This document shows positions 52,690 to 64,000 of a DNA stretch of 64,000 bases, in pieces. A program made the translations under genes and the position numbers. Numbering within the stretch: the first letter of the stretch is position 1; every line of letters begins with the position of its first letter. This DNA comes from Acanthochlamys bracteata (Eukaryota; Streptophyta; Magnoliopsida; Pandanales; Velloziaceae): positions 2,482,501 through 2,546,500 of the forward strand of contig CM034143.1 of the NCBI GenBank assembly GCA_019914995.1, written 5' to 3'. The notes under the pieces were generated by a model that saw only the letters and a program-made list of their open reading frames with translations, had not been told where the DNA came from and made no database searches.

Positions 52690-53462
52690 GCTTGCTGGTC
52701 CTTCTGATATGGCGTCCTCTTCGGTAACTCTCAACCATCCAAGGAATTTCCTGTACTATATTGTCGATACTTTCCTAGTTCTTTTCCGAGTCTAGCAATC
52801 CATATGGTACTGTCCAAACCGAAGAGTGTAACCATGCGCCATTCAAAGTTGTCCATCAGAGACTACACAAAATACCCTCTTACATCCGCTCTATTCCTCA
52901 ACGCATTTGTGAGCAGAAATCATATATCTGTGCCGATAGTTTATCTTCCATACCATTCAGCAAGTATTCTGTTAAAAACTCCATATCTTTGCTGGCTTGT
53001 GCATAACTGTTTTCTCTAATGTAGATTGGCGTGTTATTGTATCTCCGGACATTATACATCACCAACTTATCCATACCATAGGGAACCACATAAGAGTCTG
53101 GCATCACAGTCTACGTGAAGACAGAAACAAACAAACACATTTGCTTACAAAAAGAACAGTAATTTAACTTCCACATGTAGGATAATTAAGGTATCGGTTG
53201 GCCGATAGGAACACCATCCCTTTCCCCAGTGATTGACGCATACGTTGTCTCGACAAAGTTATTAGTTTCTCATGGACCGAACAGGCACTCTAGAACGTAT
53301 GAGCTCGAATAGTGATTAATTCCAATGTAGTCTAACTTATACCCTAACTTCTCTCTATCTTGGCGGGTGAAGGTCGACAACCTGGAAACCAATATTTGGC
53401 GCATTTCAGGAGGATAATCATCGTAGATTATGGGGTCAAGAATCCTCTGTGTTATCAAACTT
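52690..53462 (-). pseudogene. GH1 beta-glucosidase pseudogene, C-terminal part
   Basis: GH1 enzymes hydrolyse beta-glucosides. Recognisable pieces in order on minus are ILDPIIYDDYPPEMRQIL and LGYKLDYIGINHYSSSYV (53290-53460), TGERDGVPIGQP (about 53215), VPYGMDKLVMYNVRRYNN with IYIRENSYAQ (52930-53100), and ADVRGYFV-stop-SLMDNFEW (about 52840-52890). The nucleophile motif is RENSYAQ where TENGYAQ is usual, the Trp of the conserved WSLMDNFEW is a TAG stop, another stop follows CLFGP, and the frame is lost again near the end. The N-terminal half, with the acid/base catalyst, is missing. This is a decayed, truncated copy. Confidence 0.8.
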
Positions 53463-53469
53463 TTGTAAA

Positions 53470-55250
53470 GTTTTTGCCACCATGCTTTTTTGGTGGAGAC
53501 TGAACTTTTTTTGGTTGACGTAATTATCTGCTACCTACCTATGATGACCACATTTCTCATTATGCTTTTTTAACACATATAGCGACCATATTTTTGTTTT
53601 AGGTGACTATTCTTTTCAATTCCTTTTCTTATAATAGCATGATCTACATATTGAACGCAATATTTTGAATATAGAGTCTAAGAGTGATCAGCAAAACCAG
53701 TAACGAATATTAGGCTAAATACTAAGTAATTAATATAGATGTTACGAAGTTCAGTCCACATTTCCTAGACCTTATTATTTGGGCCTTATAAGTGTTAGAG
53801 ACCTTATTATAAGACAACTCAAAAAGGATGGGGGAATTGAGATAATCAGTTGTAAGTGTTAGAGTTCCTGCTAAGTCTCTACCAGTTGTAATCCGATGCC
53901 AGGTAACATGATTGCAGTATATACTTCATGTTCTACTGGTATATAGCAGCAAATTCAGTATTTCAGAAGTGTTCAAATCACATTAAGATACATTGCCACA
54001 TAGTTGGGGAAAAGTTGCAATCCGACAATATCTTTATCCTATGTACCAACACAGGCATAATTAAGATAACTTCTGCACACTAGCAAGCTAAGATTTCATA
54101 ATATTCATCTCCGACTAGAAAAGAAGTGATAGAAATAAATGATACACTATCAGATGAGAATACAAAAATCTAATTAGTTAGAAATTTTATGAGTTCAAAT
54201 TAGTTAGGAGTTCAAATAAAAGTACAAACAAATAAGTATTCTCATATTAGAAAAATATTTCAATAAGATAGTAACTTTAGTTTACAATTATATATACTTT
54301 TCATTGTCAATCAATATACAATTTATCTTTTTATAATTTTATTAAACTTATACATCTTCTCTTCCCTCATAGTCATAGGGTAATGGAAGCCAACGACGTA
54401 AAATGTTCTTTGCTCTGAAGTACTAAGAGAAGCTGTCTATCTTGAAAGATTTGCTATACTGGAATTGCAACGATCACCAATAGTGGGCCATGGAAAACTT
54501 TTACGAGTGCTCACCAACACTACCTATTGTGCTCTATAGAAACAATTGCATGACCTACGAGCATGAGATAGAAATATGTTAAATCGAATAGTCAGTATAG
54601 ATTAATAAAATAACTCTAAATTGCTAAATAAGAGCATATCATGTGTCACCTTTTATAAAACATGATATTACTTTTATGCTATTTTTTGTTTCCTTTAAGT
54701 TTACTTATGATTCCCCTTTTTTCTTTCAGCATATATGTCGTAATGAAATAGTCTCATATAAAATTTTAATAAAATAACTTTATATTATCATAGGTTATTT
54801 TTCTTAGTAAATATTAGATAAGCGGTTACAAACAAACTAATAAAGAGAGAGTTAGTAGCAATGTATATGCCTAAGCAAAGTAGGCATAAAACTAAGGGTT
54901 GCTTCGTTGGGCAAGCGTTAAACTAAGGGAGTGTGAAAGTGTACAAACGAGATATTAGGACTAATCTCAAAATAGAGCTACTCTTGGCAAGCGTACGAAA
55001 ATATCAACTATCTTGCAATAAAAATATACCAATTAGAAAACAAACACAATATAGCAGTTTACATAGAAGACTCTAACCACTTTGAGAGCACAGTTGATAT
55101 AAAAAAGGAATTTAGTACTAATAATTGAGTTATACCCTTTATTCCTATTGTGAGAACAATCAATGCCCTTTGATGTGAGTGAAATACACTAACAAAAATC
55201 ATAAACGCCTACCTGTTATAATAGTACACACATATCCTCTACCTCTACAG
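53470..55250. other. Intergenic, no gene recognised
   Basis: AT-rich DNA. I looked for upstream GH1 exons on minus and found none. No clear repeat ends are visible. Confidence 0.35.
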
Positions 55251-55255
55251 TATGA

Positions 55256-55500
55256 CTACTACACCACAATTTATCACTTCCTAACAATCTGCATGCTCTT
55301 ATTGAACCTTGCTATGCAGCTGCTGCTCTCTGCCTTACTGGACACATTCACCTTGCTATGGCTGCTCAGCCAATCTTCAAGACTACGGTGGTGTCTTCTT
55401 CGACTGTTTGTTTGATTGACTGATTATTCTCTAACAGGGCCTACGAATTAGGTTGAATCCAGCATGGCCTGAATCAAATTTTCGCTCTGTCAAATTGTTA
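55256..55500. repeat. Dispersed repeat (family E), short copy
   Basis: It shares ordered segments with 58508-59140: ACTACACCACAA, then GCTGCTGCTCTCTG, then CTGCTCAGCCAATC, then CTTCAAGACTACGGTGGTGTC. It is more AT-rich and shorter than the other copy. The family is unknown; it may be an LTR or a short non-autonomous retroelement. Confidence 0.4.
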
Positions 55501-56429
55501 TTCTTGTATGTGTTGTACATTGATATTAAAACAAAGTGATCGTACATACCTGACATACTCCATTAAAGATACTTTACAATATCTTTTTTTTTTCTTTGTT
55601 TAACCACCGCTAATGCAATAATATTCTACAAGTGATAATTACAAACCAACTATTATGCACCTACTACCTCATAACTTCGAACATACTATCAAGTGGCACT
55701 ATCTATAATTTCGGACATGTTCCAACATAATGGAACCAAAACTCCACATTATTGATGTACACACCTTGAACACAACTATATTCACCATTTCATTCGTTAG
55801 AAAACTAGAGAATAAACTGACATGAAAAAGAATTAAAATGAATTACATTCCTACATGAAGCTCTAAAGAATTCCTATATATTGAATTAGCTTATTCTATC
55901 TCGGTCTATCATATGTAAGAATTTTGTTGTAGTCTTACTATCTCATCTTTTAACTAATACTCGAGATAGATAGTAAATTTTCAATCTCAACACTTGTATG
56001 CATTAAGACTTTCTGAAATTTATTTTTTCAAATTATGCCTTATTTTCTTTTACTAGAGAATCCGGACCTTATATGTAGTCTGCAATATGTGATTTATCAT
56101 TGCTCATACTGGCAACTTTCTTTTACCTTTTACGATATGGAACCAAAGTAAGTATTCCTTTGATTGGCAATGATGCATATTCCAACAATGCAACACCGAT
56201 ACGTGATAACTGAATCAACGTTTATACTTACTGAAACATGGCTATTTTCTCTTGGCTTTCCATATTTCATTAATATACTCTGCGTCTTGCATCAGGCATC
56301 TGATTGGCTGGCTCCTTCGAGCAACCACCACTATTGCCGATATGCTAAGCTCCCACCAAATACTATTCATGTCACGAGTTACTTCATTAAACTAATCCAA
56401 ACCACCATTGTTTCGAATCTAACTCTCTT

Positions 56430-57260
56430 TGAGCTACTTTTAGAGCTTGTTTTTTGCCAAACCTGCTTCCTATCAGCCGAAACGTCGGCATACTTAAGAT
56501 AAAATCAAACTCAGATGCACAGGCTACCACATCGACATCATTGGATGATTTGGCATCGCTACTCTTATTCTCTAAGCACTCATTCCTATAATATTCAAAT
56601 TTAACATAGAGAAAACATATCATCTTCTTTTTGTAGTTAGGCTTACTCCACTTGAGCCACGCTTCATTGACCTTCCTCTCACTGCCAGAAAATCTTCTAA
56701 TTACTGCAAACTTGAGTTTTGGTCCTCTTTGTTTCGAACTTGTTTTTCTCTTCAAAGATTGCAACTACCACTTCATCAAACACGAGATCCATGCCAACAT
56801 TATTAGTCAATTTGAAGATTGAGGTGATCAAACGAATCAAGTTGAATTTTAAGAAGACTCTACTCGCTTCACCAGTTCTAATGTATGTCCCAATGAGCAA
56901 GTTGAAAAGATAGATTATTAAAAGTATTGATATGCAATGATTAATTGCGATTCCGCCATTTGAAAAGTCTATAATCTGCTATTCATAAAGATTTTGTTGC
57001 GCACCGATTTGGACTCGTATAACTTTTATAGAGTGTTCAAATTTTTTATTATAGATATTTTCTAAAAACACTCAAAACAGATCATCAGCAAGTACTCGAT
57101 GGATGCTTGCAACCACATTGCTCTATTTTCCACCATCTTTATCAGTGATGTTGTCTAGCTGTCCCTCGATAGCTTTATCATAATCATTTTAGCGAGAACG
57201 GCTATCATTTTATCTTTTATAATGAAAAATTCTCCCTACTAAATTTCTCAATACTATATT
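56430..57260 (-). mobile_element. Ty1/copia-type gag fossil
   Basis: A decayed gag region of a Ty1/copia-like LTR retroelement on minus. The N-terminal part near 57230 resembles the gag core (a DKAIEGQLDNITD-like segment). The part at 56520-56640 resembles the nucleocapsid region, with an acidic VVACASEFDFIL stretch after it. The element is broken in several places and its pol region is not recognisable here. The family-E repeats at 55256 and 58508 flank it, but whether they belong to it is unknown. Confidence 0.45.
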
Positions 57261-57614
57261 TCATTGATATATCAAGTCTGACTCTGATGCCTCTTATTAT
57301 GAATGGGATAATTTAGAACTAATTCTAGTATAGAACCGCTTGTGACAAACGTAGTGAAAATATCTATAATGTTGCGACAAATATATGACGGTTATAAATA
57401 AGACAAAATTTATGTAGAAAAAGTTGAACTAATTTGAATGAAAAATTCATAGACAGTATAAAAAAGCAATTCATTATTAATAATTTAGTTACACTATTTT
57501 GGGAGGATAACCAATAATATCTTACCAAGAGCGAAACACACAACAAGTATAAAATTTTTTACAGAAGCACATACAAATCATGCTGTGTTACCTACAGCAA
57601 ATATCTCTCCTTCT

Positions 57615-58503
57615 TAGGGTGACAATTTGAGTTGTGGATTCGATTTCAAATCATAACTCACTTAATAATGGGATTAAATTTGTTTAATGCTAATCTAACC
57701 AATAAATTTATATGGGCCAAATTATCAATCCCAACCCAACATAATTAATAACCAGATCAAATTCGGATCGACCTATTTAATAATTAAAATTATTAATTTG
57801 TAATTGTAAGTTTTTAAATTTGAGTGAAATTATAAAATCAGTTGGAATAAAAATGCATGATGTTCTTGATGAAAAGATATGATGAGTTTTCGTCAAAATA
57901 TATATTATTTAGCAACTTCATCAGTTTTTAGAATATAAAAAAATTCAGTTTTAGTTTTTGAAAATATATGGTGATAGCTGAAATTTTATATTATAAATGC
58001 ATACTAATAATTTCAATAAAATTTGATAAATATAACTATCTAACAAAATTTTGATCAAAATTTTTATACAAATTCTAAGTTAGTTATTAAAAAATATACC
58101 TATATGCTAATACTTTCGATAATATTATAATCTCATTTTATGCTATTTTACTAAAATATAAAAATACACGATTAATTATAAATATAATTTAATAATTTAT
58201 AAATTACTATTGTCGATATTTTTATTGTAAAAATTTCATTATAACCGGATTTACTGAAAAGAACTATATTTATATTTTATTGAAAAAAATAGAAAAGAGT
58301 TAGTCATTCAAAATATAACAATTCGGATTGAAAGATCAATTTCGGGTCGACCTGATCGATCAATTTAATAATCAAATCAAATTTGTTCAACTTAATACAA
58401 TCCTTATATTTATATGGGTTAAAATTTTTTTAACCTAATTTTTATTAAATAAATCTATTTTAGATTGAATTTTCGGATGACTTAATGTATTGCCAATCTA
58501 TGC
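57615..58503. mobile_element. Composite family-A hAT-like sequence
   Basis: It starts TAGGGTGACAATTTGAG, like family A, and ends ATTGCCAATCTA. At about 58320-58440 a second set of family-A left-end words (GGGTCGACCTGATCG, then AATAATCAAATCAAATTTG, then ATATTTATATGGG) appears, so the 889-bp stretch looks like two copies joined or nested. The flanking 8-mers do not match. Confidence 0.45.
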
Positions 58504-58507
58504 CGTA

Positions 58508-59140
58508 ACTACACACCACAACTCACCGGTCTGTAGCACCCTCCACGCTTCTGCTGCAGCTTGCTACATGGCTGCTGCTCTCTGTCCTGCTGCACAAATA
58601 ATCACCTCGCATCAGCTGCTCACCCAATCAGTCGCATCAGAACTAATTAACCCTAATTAGCTTATATGGTGGCAATTGGAGAACTACACCTGCTGGACAT
58701 TATGGTCCATTAATGCGCAACCCAACAGCACTGGGCACTACCGCTGCCGTGTTCGTCGGCGCCCACGCAAGCGCCCTCCTGCCTGCGCTGCCGCTCAGCG
58801 CTGCCCACGCGGATCTGTTCACCTCACCTCTGCAACTGCCTGGATTTGCCACTCCCACTAGCGTTGTCATCTCCACAACCCTCGTCGGAACCCTCGCCAA
58901 TCAGCTGCCCAATCGCATCCAATCATCGACCGTGCATCAGTGAGCAATCAACCTCTGATTGCCAACAGCAGCTCCAATTGCTCCGTCGCGCTCAGTCGTC
59001 CGTTGCTCCGATCGTCTTCCAAGGCTGCGGTGGCGTCTTCCCCGGCTGCTGGTTTGGTTTGCTGGTGGGGCCTGATTTGGCCTTCCTGCAGGTCGGGCCA
59101 GGAATGGCTCCGCCTGGCCCGTTTGAGCTGCAACTTTTGT
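58508..59140. repeat. GC-rich repeat (family E), long copy
   Basis: Markedly GC-rich next to AT-rich neighbours, with open frames of 60-98 codons on both strands that I cannot assign. It shares ordered words with 55256-55500, so it is repeat DNA and not a unique gene. The sharp left edge lies at the end of a family-A element. Confidence 0.4.
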
Positions 59141-59149
59141 GAGTATTGT

Positions 59150-60649
59150 ATCTTAATATCGTATGTAAGATAACCTTACATACCCAATAGAAAGTTTATG
59201 TAAACTGAGATGGGAGGATTTCTGGAGCAAAACTAGCATGGCTTAAGTGAACACTGCAACCAAGAAAGTCGAGAGCAGTCGACGTTTGTTGGTAGTCTTG
59301 CTTATGAAAATGTTATTAACGGGAACCTGAAAAAGGAACTGATCAGTAGGATAGAGCCCATTCATGTTTGGGTTCAGATATCTCCGTCGCGTCAATTTAC
59401 TTTTAAGAAACAGTTAAATTATTTAGCCACATCGTCTTTAGCATGATCATTCCGTTCACATTGTTCTAAAATGTTATTTAGCCTTCTGATTTTGCTGTCT
59501 ACCTGTAAATTTAGCCATGGATTAACATGGGAGAGCATGCTACACAACCAACAATGCAGTGCCTTCAACCATTGTTAGTCAATGCACAACGATAAAAAGC
59601 TTCAACATATTGAAATAATCAATGAATAGAGACATAAATTGAAGAACAAGATCGATCACAGGATTGTGAAATCAAAGGTGTATTGGTATAATCTTCAAAT
59701 TGATTTCTTAGGGCAATTACCCTATGGGGTTTTAATCTGCCTGGTCTTGTCAGGAATTGGTGTCATCTTGTTCAATTTATTTTCGTTCACAACCTATATA
59801 CCTATAAAACTCGTAGTAATAAATTTATAATGCGATCTACACAAGGGCATTAGTCCGAAAATCCAACCTCTTGGCCCCGCATGTTCTTTCTACGGTACGA
59901 ATACGAACTTCACGCTTCTCATTTGCTAAAGTCAAAAGGTTAAACTAAAATTTATTTTAAGATCAAATGAACCGTTTTGATCGTGCTAATAATGTAATGT
60001 GGTTAAATAAAACTCCAAACTTTTCATACTTACCACAACAGCCTTGTTCTTTCTCTCAAATCCCTAATGCTAATGATCAGTGATCACTGCTGTTGCTGAT
60101 CTTGATTAGAACAGATAACCGCAAGACTCTTGCTTCTGTAAAGGACATGTATACTCCAAGAATCCGAACCCTTCCTACTTACGACAAGAATCTTAGACCA
60201 GCAATTGATTGTCTAATGTAAACACTGCTGTAACAAGCATCATTCAATTCAATAATGGAGAGCTTTTCTTTGCTTTAGAATTTTGTTTCAAAGTTTCCCT
60301 GTAGCTCTTACATGAGAAAACTTTTTTGAGTACGAGTATAAACTTAATCACGAACACCGTTTTCAAATTGATTATATTGGCATCAGATTATAGACTAACC
60401 ATACAAAATATAGCCCTAAGATCTTGATTCTGCACATTGATCGTGCTTTCATGCACTTGACTTGCAGTTGTAACCCAAATACATTTACAATATAACTGCA
60501 ATAAACCGAGCAACATTCGCAGCCATTGTGAACTGTCAGGACTATCCTTTCGTGATGCAGCTGATCAGACTTCGGCAAGCATACATGACCATTGATTGCC
60601 TGCAGTTCTTCCTATGCTCCTACAAAGTTGAACTCAACATTCCAACATC
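59150..60649. other. Spacer and probable RecA 3' UTR
   Basis: No gene is recognised. The part next to 60649 is probably the 3' UTR of the minus-strand RecA gene. Short frames near 59639-59830 and 60372-60578 resemble nothing known to me. Confidence 0.35.
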
Positions 60650-63463
60650 TCAAGCCTCAATTGCAGCCACTTCCTCGTCAGTCATGTCAGAAGTAACTAC
60701 TTCCTCAGTCAAGTCTCCATCTAGAGCTGCACTCTCTTTCACTTCCTTCACAGTTTGATGGTGAATCAGTTTTTCCCTTAGCTTTAGGTAAAGCTCTTCC
60801 CTAATAGTTTCATTCTCCTTAAAGTAACGCCTAATTGCGTCCTTGCCTCGGAAAGCCTGGTCATTCAAGTAATACATAGCACCTCCAGCTTTGGCAATCA
60901 GCTTGTGCTTAAGGCCTAAATCTATGATCTCAGAATCACGACAGATACCCTTGCCAAATTCAAGTTCAAATTCCACAGTTCGGAATGGTGGGGCATGTTT
61001 GTTCTTCACAATTTTCACCAAAACTTGGCTTCCAATCGTCTGCACAACAGCTCGTTAAACTCATGTTATACAGAACAAGTTCAGCAACTACTCGTACATA
61101 CTTTCACTAGTACAGATTTGGTATAAAGAAAATTTTTCAGATGTCAAGGGTGTTGTAGCAATAGCTACCTGCCAGTAGCTCAAGCATAATCTTAAAGTAC
61201 ATCGATGCCTTTTATACTTGTTCCCACATAAAAGCAGCAAGCATGGAAGCTAATGACTATGAAGGGGTGTGATAACCATGTATGTATTATTTGGAAGATG
61301 CTAGAATTCAAACATCAAAGAGTAGACAACTACGAACGCATTACCTCTTCCCCCTTTTTGACCAAACCAATACGTTTAATATTCATGCGAACTGATGCAT
61401 AAAATTTTAAAGCGTTGCCACCAGAGGTAACTTCAGTTGGTCCGCCAAACCCTCCAAAAGTACTCAACTTTGCTCTCACCTACAAAATCATAGATTATGT
61501 TGATATCTGAAACATTTAACTTGATAGTTGCAAAATGAATGTCATTTCAAATGTTGCATAAAAAGAACATTGACATTGTCCTGTAAACCATTTCCTACAG
61601 GTTTGTTGCACATGAATATGGTGATGCCCCTAAGACAATAAGATCTCAAACATTTAACAATTGCAAAATAAATGTCATTTCAAATGTTGCATAAAAAGAA
61701 CATTGACATTTTTTATGTAAACCATTTCCTACAGGTTTATTGCTCATGAATATTGTGATGCCCGTAAGACAATAAGATCTACAGTGTTTACATCATCATG
61801 GCATCCATCATGACATCTAATGGAAGTTAAATAACAGTTGCTTTTTATAGTCCTACCAATAACAGGGTGTCTTCTAAGTTCTCATGCAGTCCTTGGTCCA
61901 GCCAAGAGGACCATTACCAGTTTGGAACGAAGAATTGTAAGCCAAAGGAAACACGACACGAGTACAGAACCTAATTGAAAAAGGGCCTGCTACTGAAGGC
62001 ACAAAGGCAGATAGGACTCCCATGATACCAACTGAAGTTAAACTTCAGGTGTGTCTTTCGCACATAAGCCAGACAACTACCTTTTCATGGAACTCACCTG
62101 ATTGATGAATATCAACAATGTCTGAGAGAGGGATAAAGAATGGCTCAACTTGCGAAGAGCTTGGCTCATCAACCTAGCTTGAAGAGCCATGTGGGCGTCT
62201 CCCATCTCACCATCTAATTCACTTTTAGGTACAAGGGCTGCAACCTGCATCAAAGATTAAAAACATCGTAATACATATATCACATAGCTTTTGAGAACTA
62301 ATAAACAACCATTACAATGATCCCAGTAATTGACTTGTTCATCATATGAGGTAAGATCTTTACTAGGAAGAAACTCATCACAGGGCCTGTATATGGATTT
62401 GCATAAACATGGTGTATAAGTACTGAAATACCACATAAATGGGCATAGCATATGCAGATGCAATAAAGAATCATCTTGTAAAACTTGGTAGAGTTTACTT
62501 GTACAAGGCTGGAAACACAACCCAAAACCTACTTTAACCGACACAATGAGAATTCAATGCCTATGCTTGTCAGAGTAATAGTATCCTTGCCATCAACCCA
62601 TCATAGAGCCTGAAATATCTGGCTACTTCTTTCCGCTATAACTCCGACAAAGTCAGGTTTAAATGAACTGGCTAAGAATAAGTATCGGACGGTAACTGGA
62701 ATACATTAGATCAAATGAGAACATTAGGAAGCAAGAGCAACTAGGACTTTATCTAATTCAGACCCATTGCCGAACTAATTGATGAGCAAACCTTGTACCT
62801 ATTGATTACAGGCCTTGCAAACTGTAAAAGAGGTCTCATGTTCTTCATTGTACAGTACATAGATGCACCTCAACCTCTCATAAAAACTTAGTTAAGTGAG
62901 AGGTCCAACCTAACTTAAAGATAAGAATTCCTTCTCGAGCAATAACATAGAATTGAGTTTCCTCATCCAGAAAAAATGGGGCTAATATTAGTTGGTACTG
63001 CTTGGGAAAATAAGGCCATTAGATTACTACATTGTAGCAACAGAATTCACAGGTTCAAACATTACACTAAGACAAGTGGAACTCACACTGTCAACAACCA
63101 CAACATCAACAGAACCACTTCGAATAAGGGTGTCTACGAGGCTAAGAGCCTGTTCGCCGCAATCTGGCTGTGAAAGAAGTACGTTCTCAGTCTTTACTCC
63201 AATTGCCTCTGCTAATGCAGGATCAAGAGCATGTTCTGCATCTATAAAAGCACAATAACCTGGAGAGAGGGAAAAAAAATGAAATGCTCAAGATTTTAGT
63301 TCATAATCAGTTACAACCTACAAGCTACTTAATTAATAAGTAATATTGGAAAATGGACATATATTTTTGAACTACCTCCGTTCTTTTGTGCCTCGGCTAT
63401 AACATGAAGAGCAAGTGTGGTCTTACCAGAAGCCTCAGGCCCAAATATCTCTATCACACGCCC
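60650..63463 (-). CDS. Organellar (probably mitochondrial) RecA homolog, 3' part
   Basis: RecA is the ATP-dependent strand-exchange protein; plant nuclear copies work in plastids or mitochondria and suppress illegitimate recombination of organelle DNA. Five exons are visible on minus: 63376-63463, 63087-63259, 62098-62244, 61345-61479 and 60650-61039. They encode 310 residues in one frame. They carry the Walker A motif GPEASGKTT, the [10 protein letters not shown] motif, the Walker B region VDVVVVDS, the loop [19 protein letters not shown] and the C-terminal domain. The acidic tail ([18 protein letters not shown]) extends beyond the bacterial core. The [14 protein letters not shown] segment resembles Arabidopsis RECA2/RECA3 rather than the plastid RECA1; the tail leans towards RECA2, but the paralogue is uncertain. 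The upstream exons, with the transit peptide and the part before GRVIEIFGP, lie beyond the window. Confidence 0.92.
61508..61785. repeat. Tandem duplication in a RecA intron
   Basis: Two adjacent copies of about 130-145 bp share GTCATTTCAAATGTTGCATA, ACCATTTCCTACAGGTTT and GTAAGACAATAAGATCT-type words in the same order. Differences are few, so the duplication is fairly recent. It lies in the intron between 61479 and 62098. Confidence 0.7.
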
Positions 63464-63910
63464 CTATGAAGGCAAAAAAACTAAATATAAAGAATCCCAG
63501 AAAATAATGTGCTAGCAGCTAAACTTACATTTAGGCATTTTGCTACTGTAAAAAAGCTTGACTTGCCTATTAGTAAGTACTCCTACATGTGCAAAATGAT
63601 TACCAAAGCTATAAGAGACAACTAGCCTAGGAATCTTAAGCAGGTGCACACATATTGAATATCTATGAAAAACACAGTCAGGAATCAATGAAGTTGTTTC
63701 CCTAATCTTTTATATTATCTACCAGATCTTCCCTTAAATGTGAGACATTCTTATATCATGACGTGAAAACAATTACTAAAGCAATCACTATAGTTACTAA
63801 GTTATCTAGCATCAGCCTTCCATTTGGTAACAAAGAGCCAACACGAAAACCAAGAATTGAACCGCAAGGAGTGGTTGACTACATGGATCCTTATACACTA
63901 TCATGCTTAC

Positions 63911-64000
63911 TGAAAATCATATCTTCAGTAAGATTCTCGAAAGCAATCTTTTTCACTAAGTTTACATCTAAGTCTTCTTCAGATTTCCACGGCCCCTTAT
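63911..64000 (-). other. Open frame at the window edge with a good splice donor
   Basis: On minus, a frame open to the window edge reads KGPWKSEEDLDVNLV and continues to MIFS, then meets a strong donor (A|GTAAGC, GT at 63909-63910). Its end phase does not fit the next RecA exon directly, and it does not resemble RecA. It may be an exon of another transcript, a skipped exon or chance. Confidence 0.2.

Noticed and set aside
58700-59173. Several GC-rich frames of 60-98 codons on both strands
   Set aside because: The DNA is repeat family E (see 55256-55500). Open frames on both strands are expected from high GC content.

Overview
The window is nuclear DNA of a flowering plant, most likely a dicot. 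The genes have many short exons, long AT-rich introns with GT..AG borders, and plant-specific architectures: an RNase J with a C-terminal GT-1/trihelix domain, an FBH-type bHLH factor, a DUF3339 miniprotein and an organellar RecA. The DNA between genes is AT-rich and packed with small non-autonomous DNA transposons. I saw no bacterial operon, CRISPR array, or convincing tRNA or rRNA gene.

Layout. 1-2450: two hAT-like MITEs and AT-rich filler. 3551-8754 (minus): complete 12-exon gene for COP9 signalosome subunit 2, predicted 439 aa. 8760-16200: gene-poor DNA with MITEs and one unexplained GC-richer block (12560-13190). 16234-22790 (plus): six-exon bHLH gene, predicted 337 aa. Its 4.9-kb first intron holds a microsatellite, a large hairpin MITE and, on the opposite strand, a DUF3339 gene (19068-19277) whose usual start codon reads ATA. 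23420-24480 (minus): broken or partial OTU-family cysteine protease gene, convergent with the bHLH gene. 24500-33300: repeat-rich spacer with two nearly intact hAT-like MITEs of one family (25362-25927 and 31159-31723). 33338-50240 (plus): complete 19-exon RNase J gene, predicted 918 aa. 50953-51999: a TIR-type element that appears to carry a decayed SufE fragment. 52690-53462 (minus): GH1 beta-glucosidase pseudogene. 53500-60600: repeats, including a Ty1/copia-type gag fossil and two copies of a GC-rich repeat. 60650-63463 (minus): the last five exons of an organellar RecA gene whose 5' exons lie beyond the right edge.

The genes do not form a pathway. RNase J (organellar RNA processing) and RecA (organellar DNA maintenance) both point to organelles, but nothing in the sequence shows that they are co-regulated. 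All exon borders were assigned by eye from splice sites, reading phase and remembered family sequences. They should be read as gene models, not transcript-verified structures. The most unusual items are the SufE-carrying element, the DUF3339 gene nested in the bHLH intron, the duplicated exon end in the last RNase J intron, and a MITE sitting inside a TA microsatellite.
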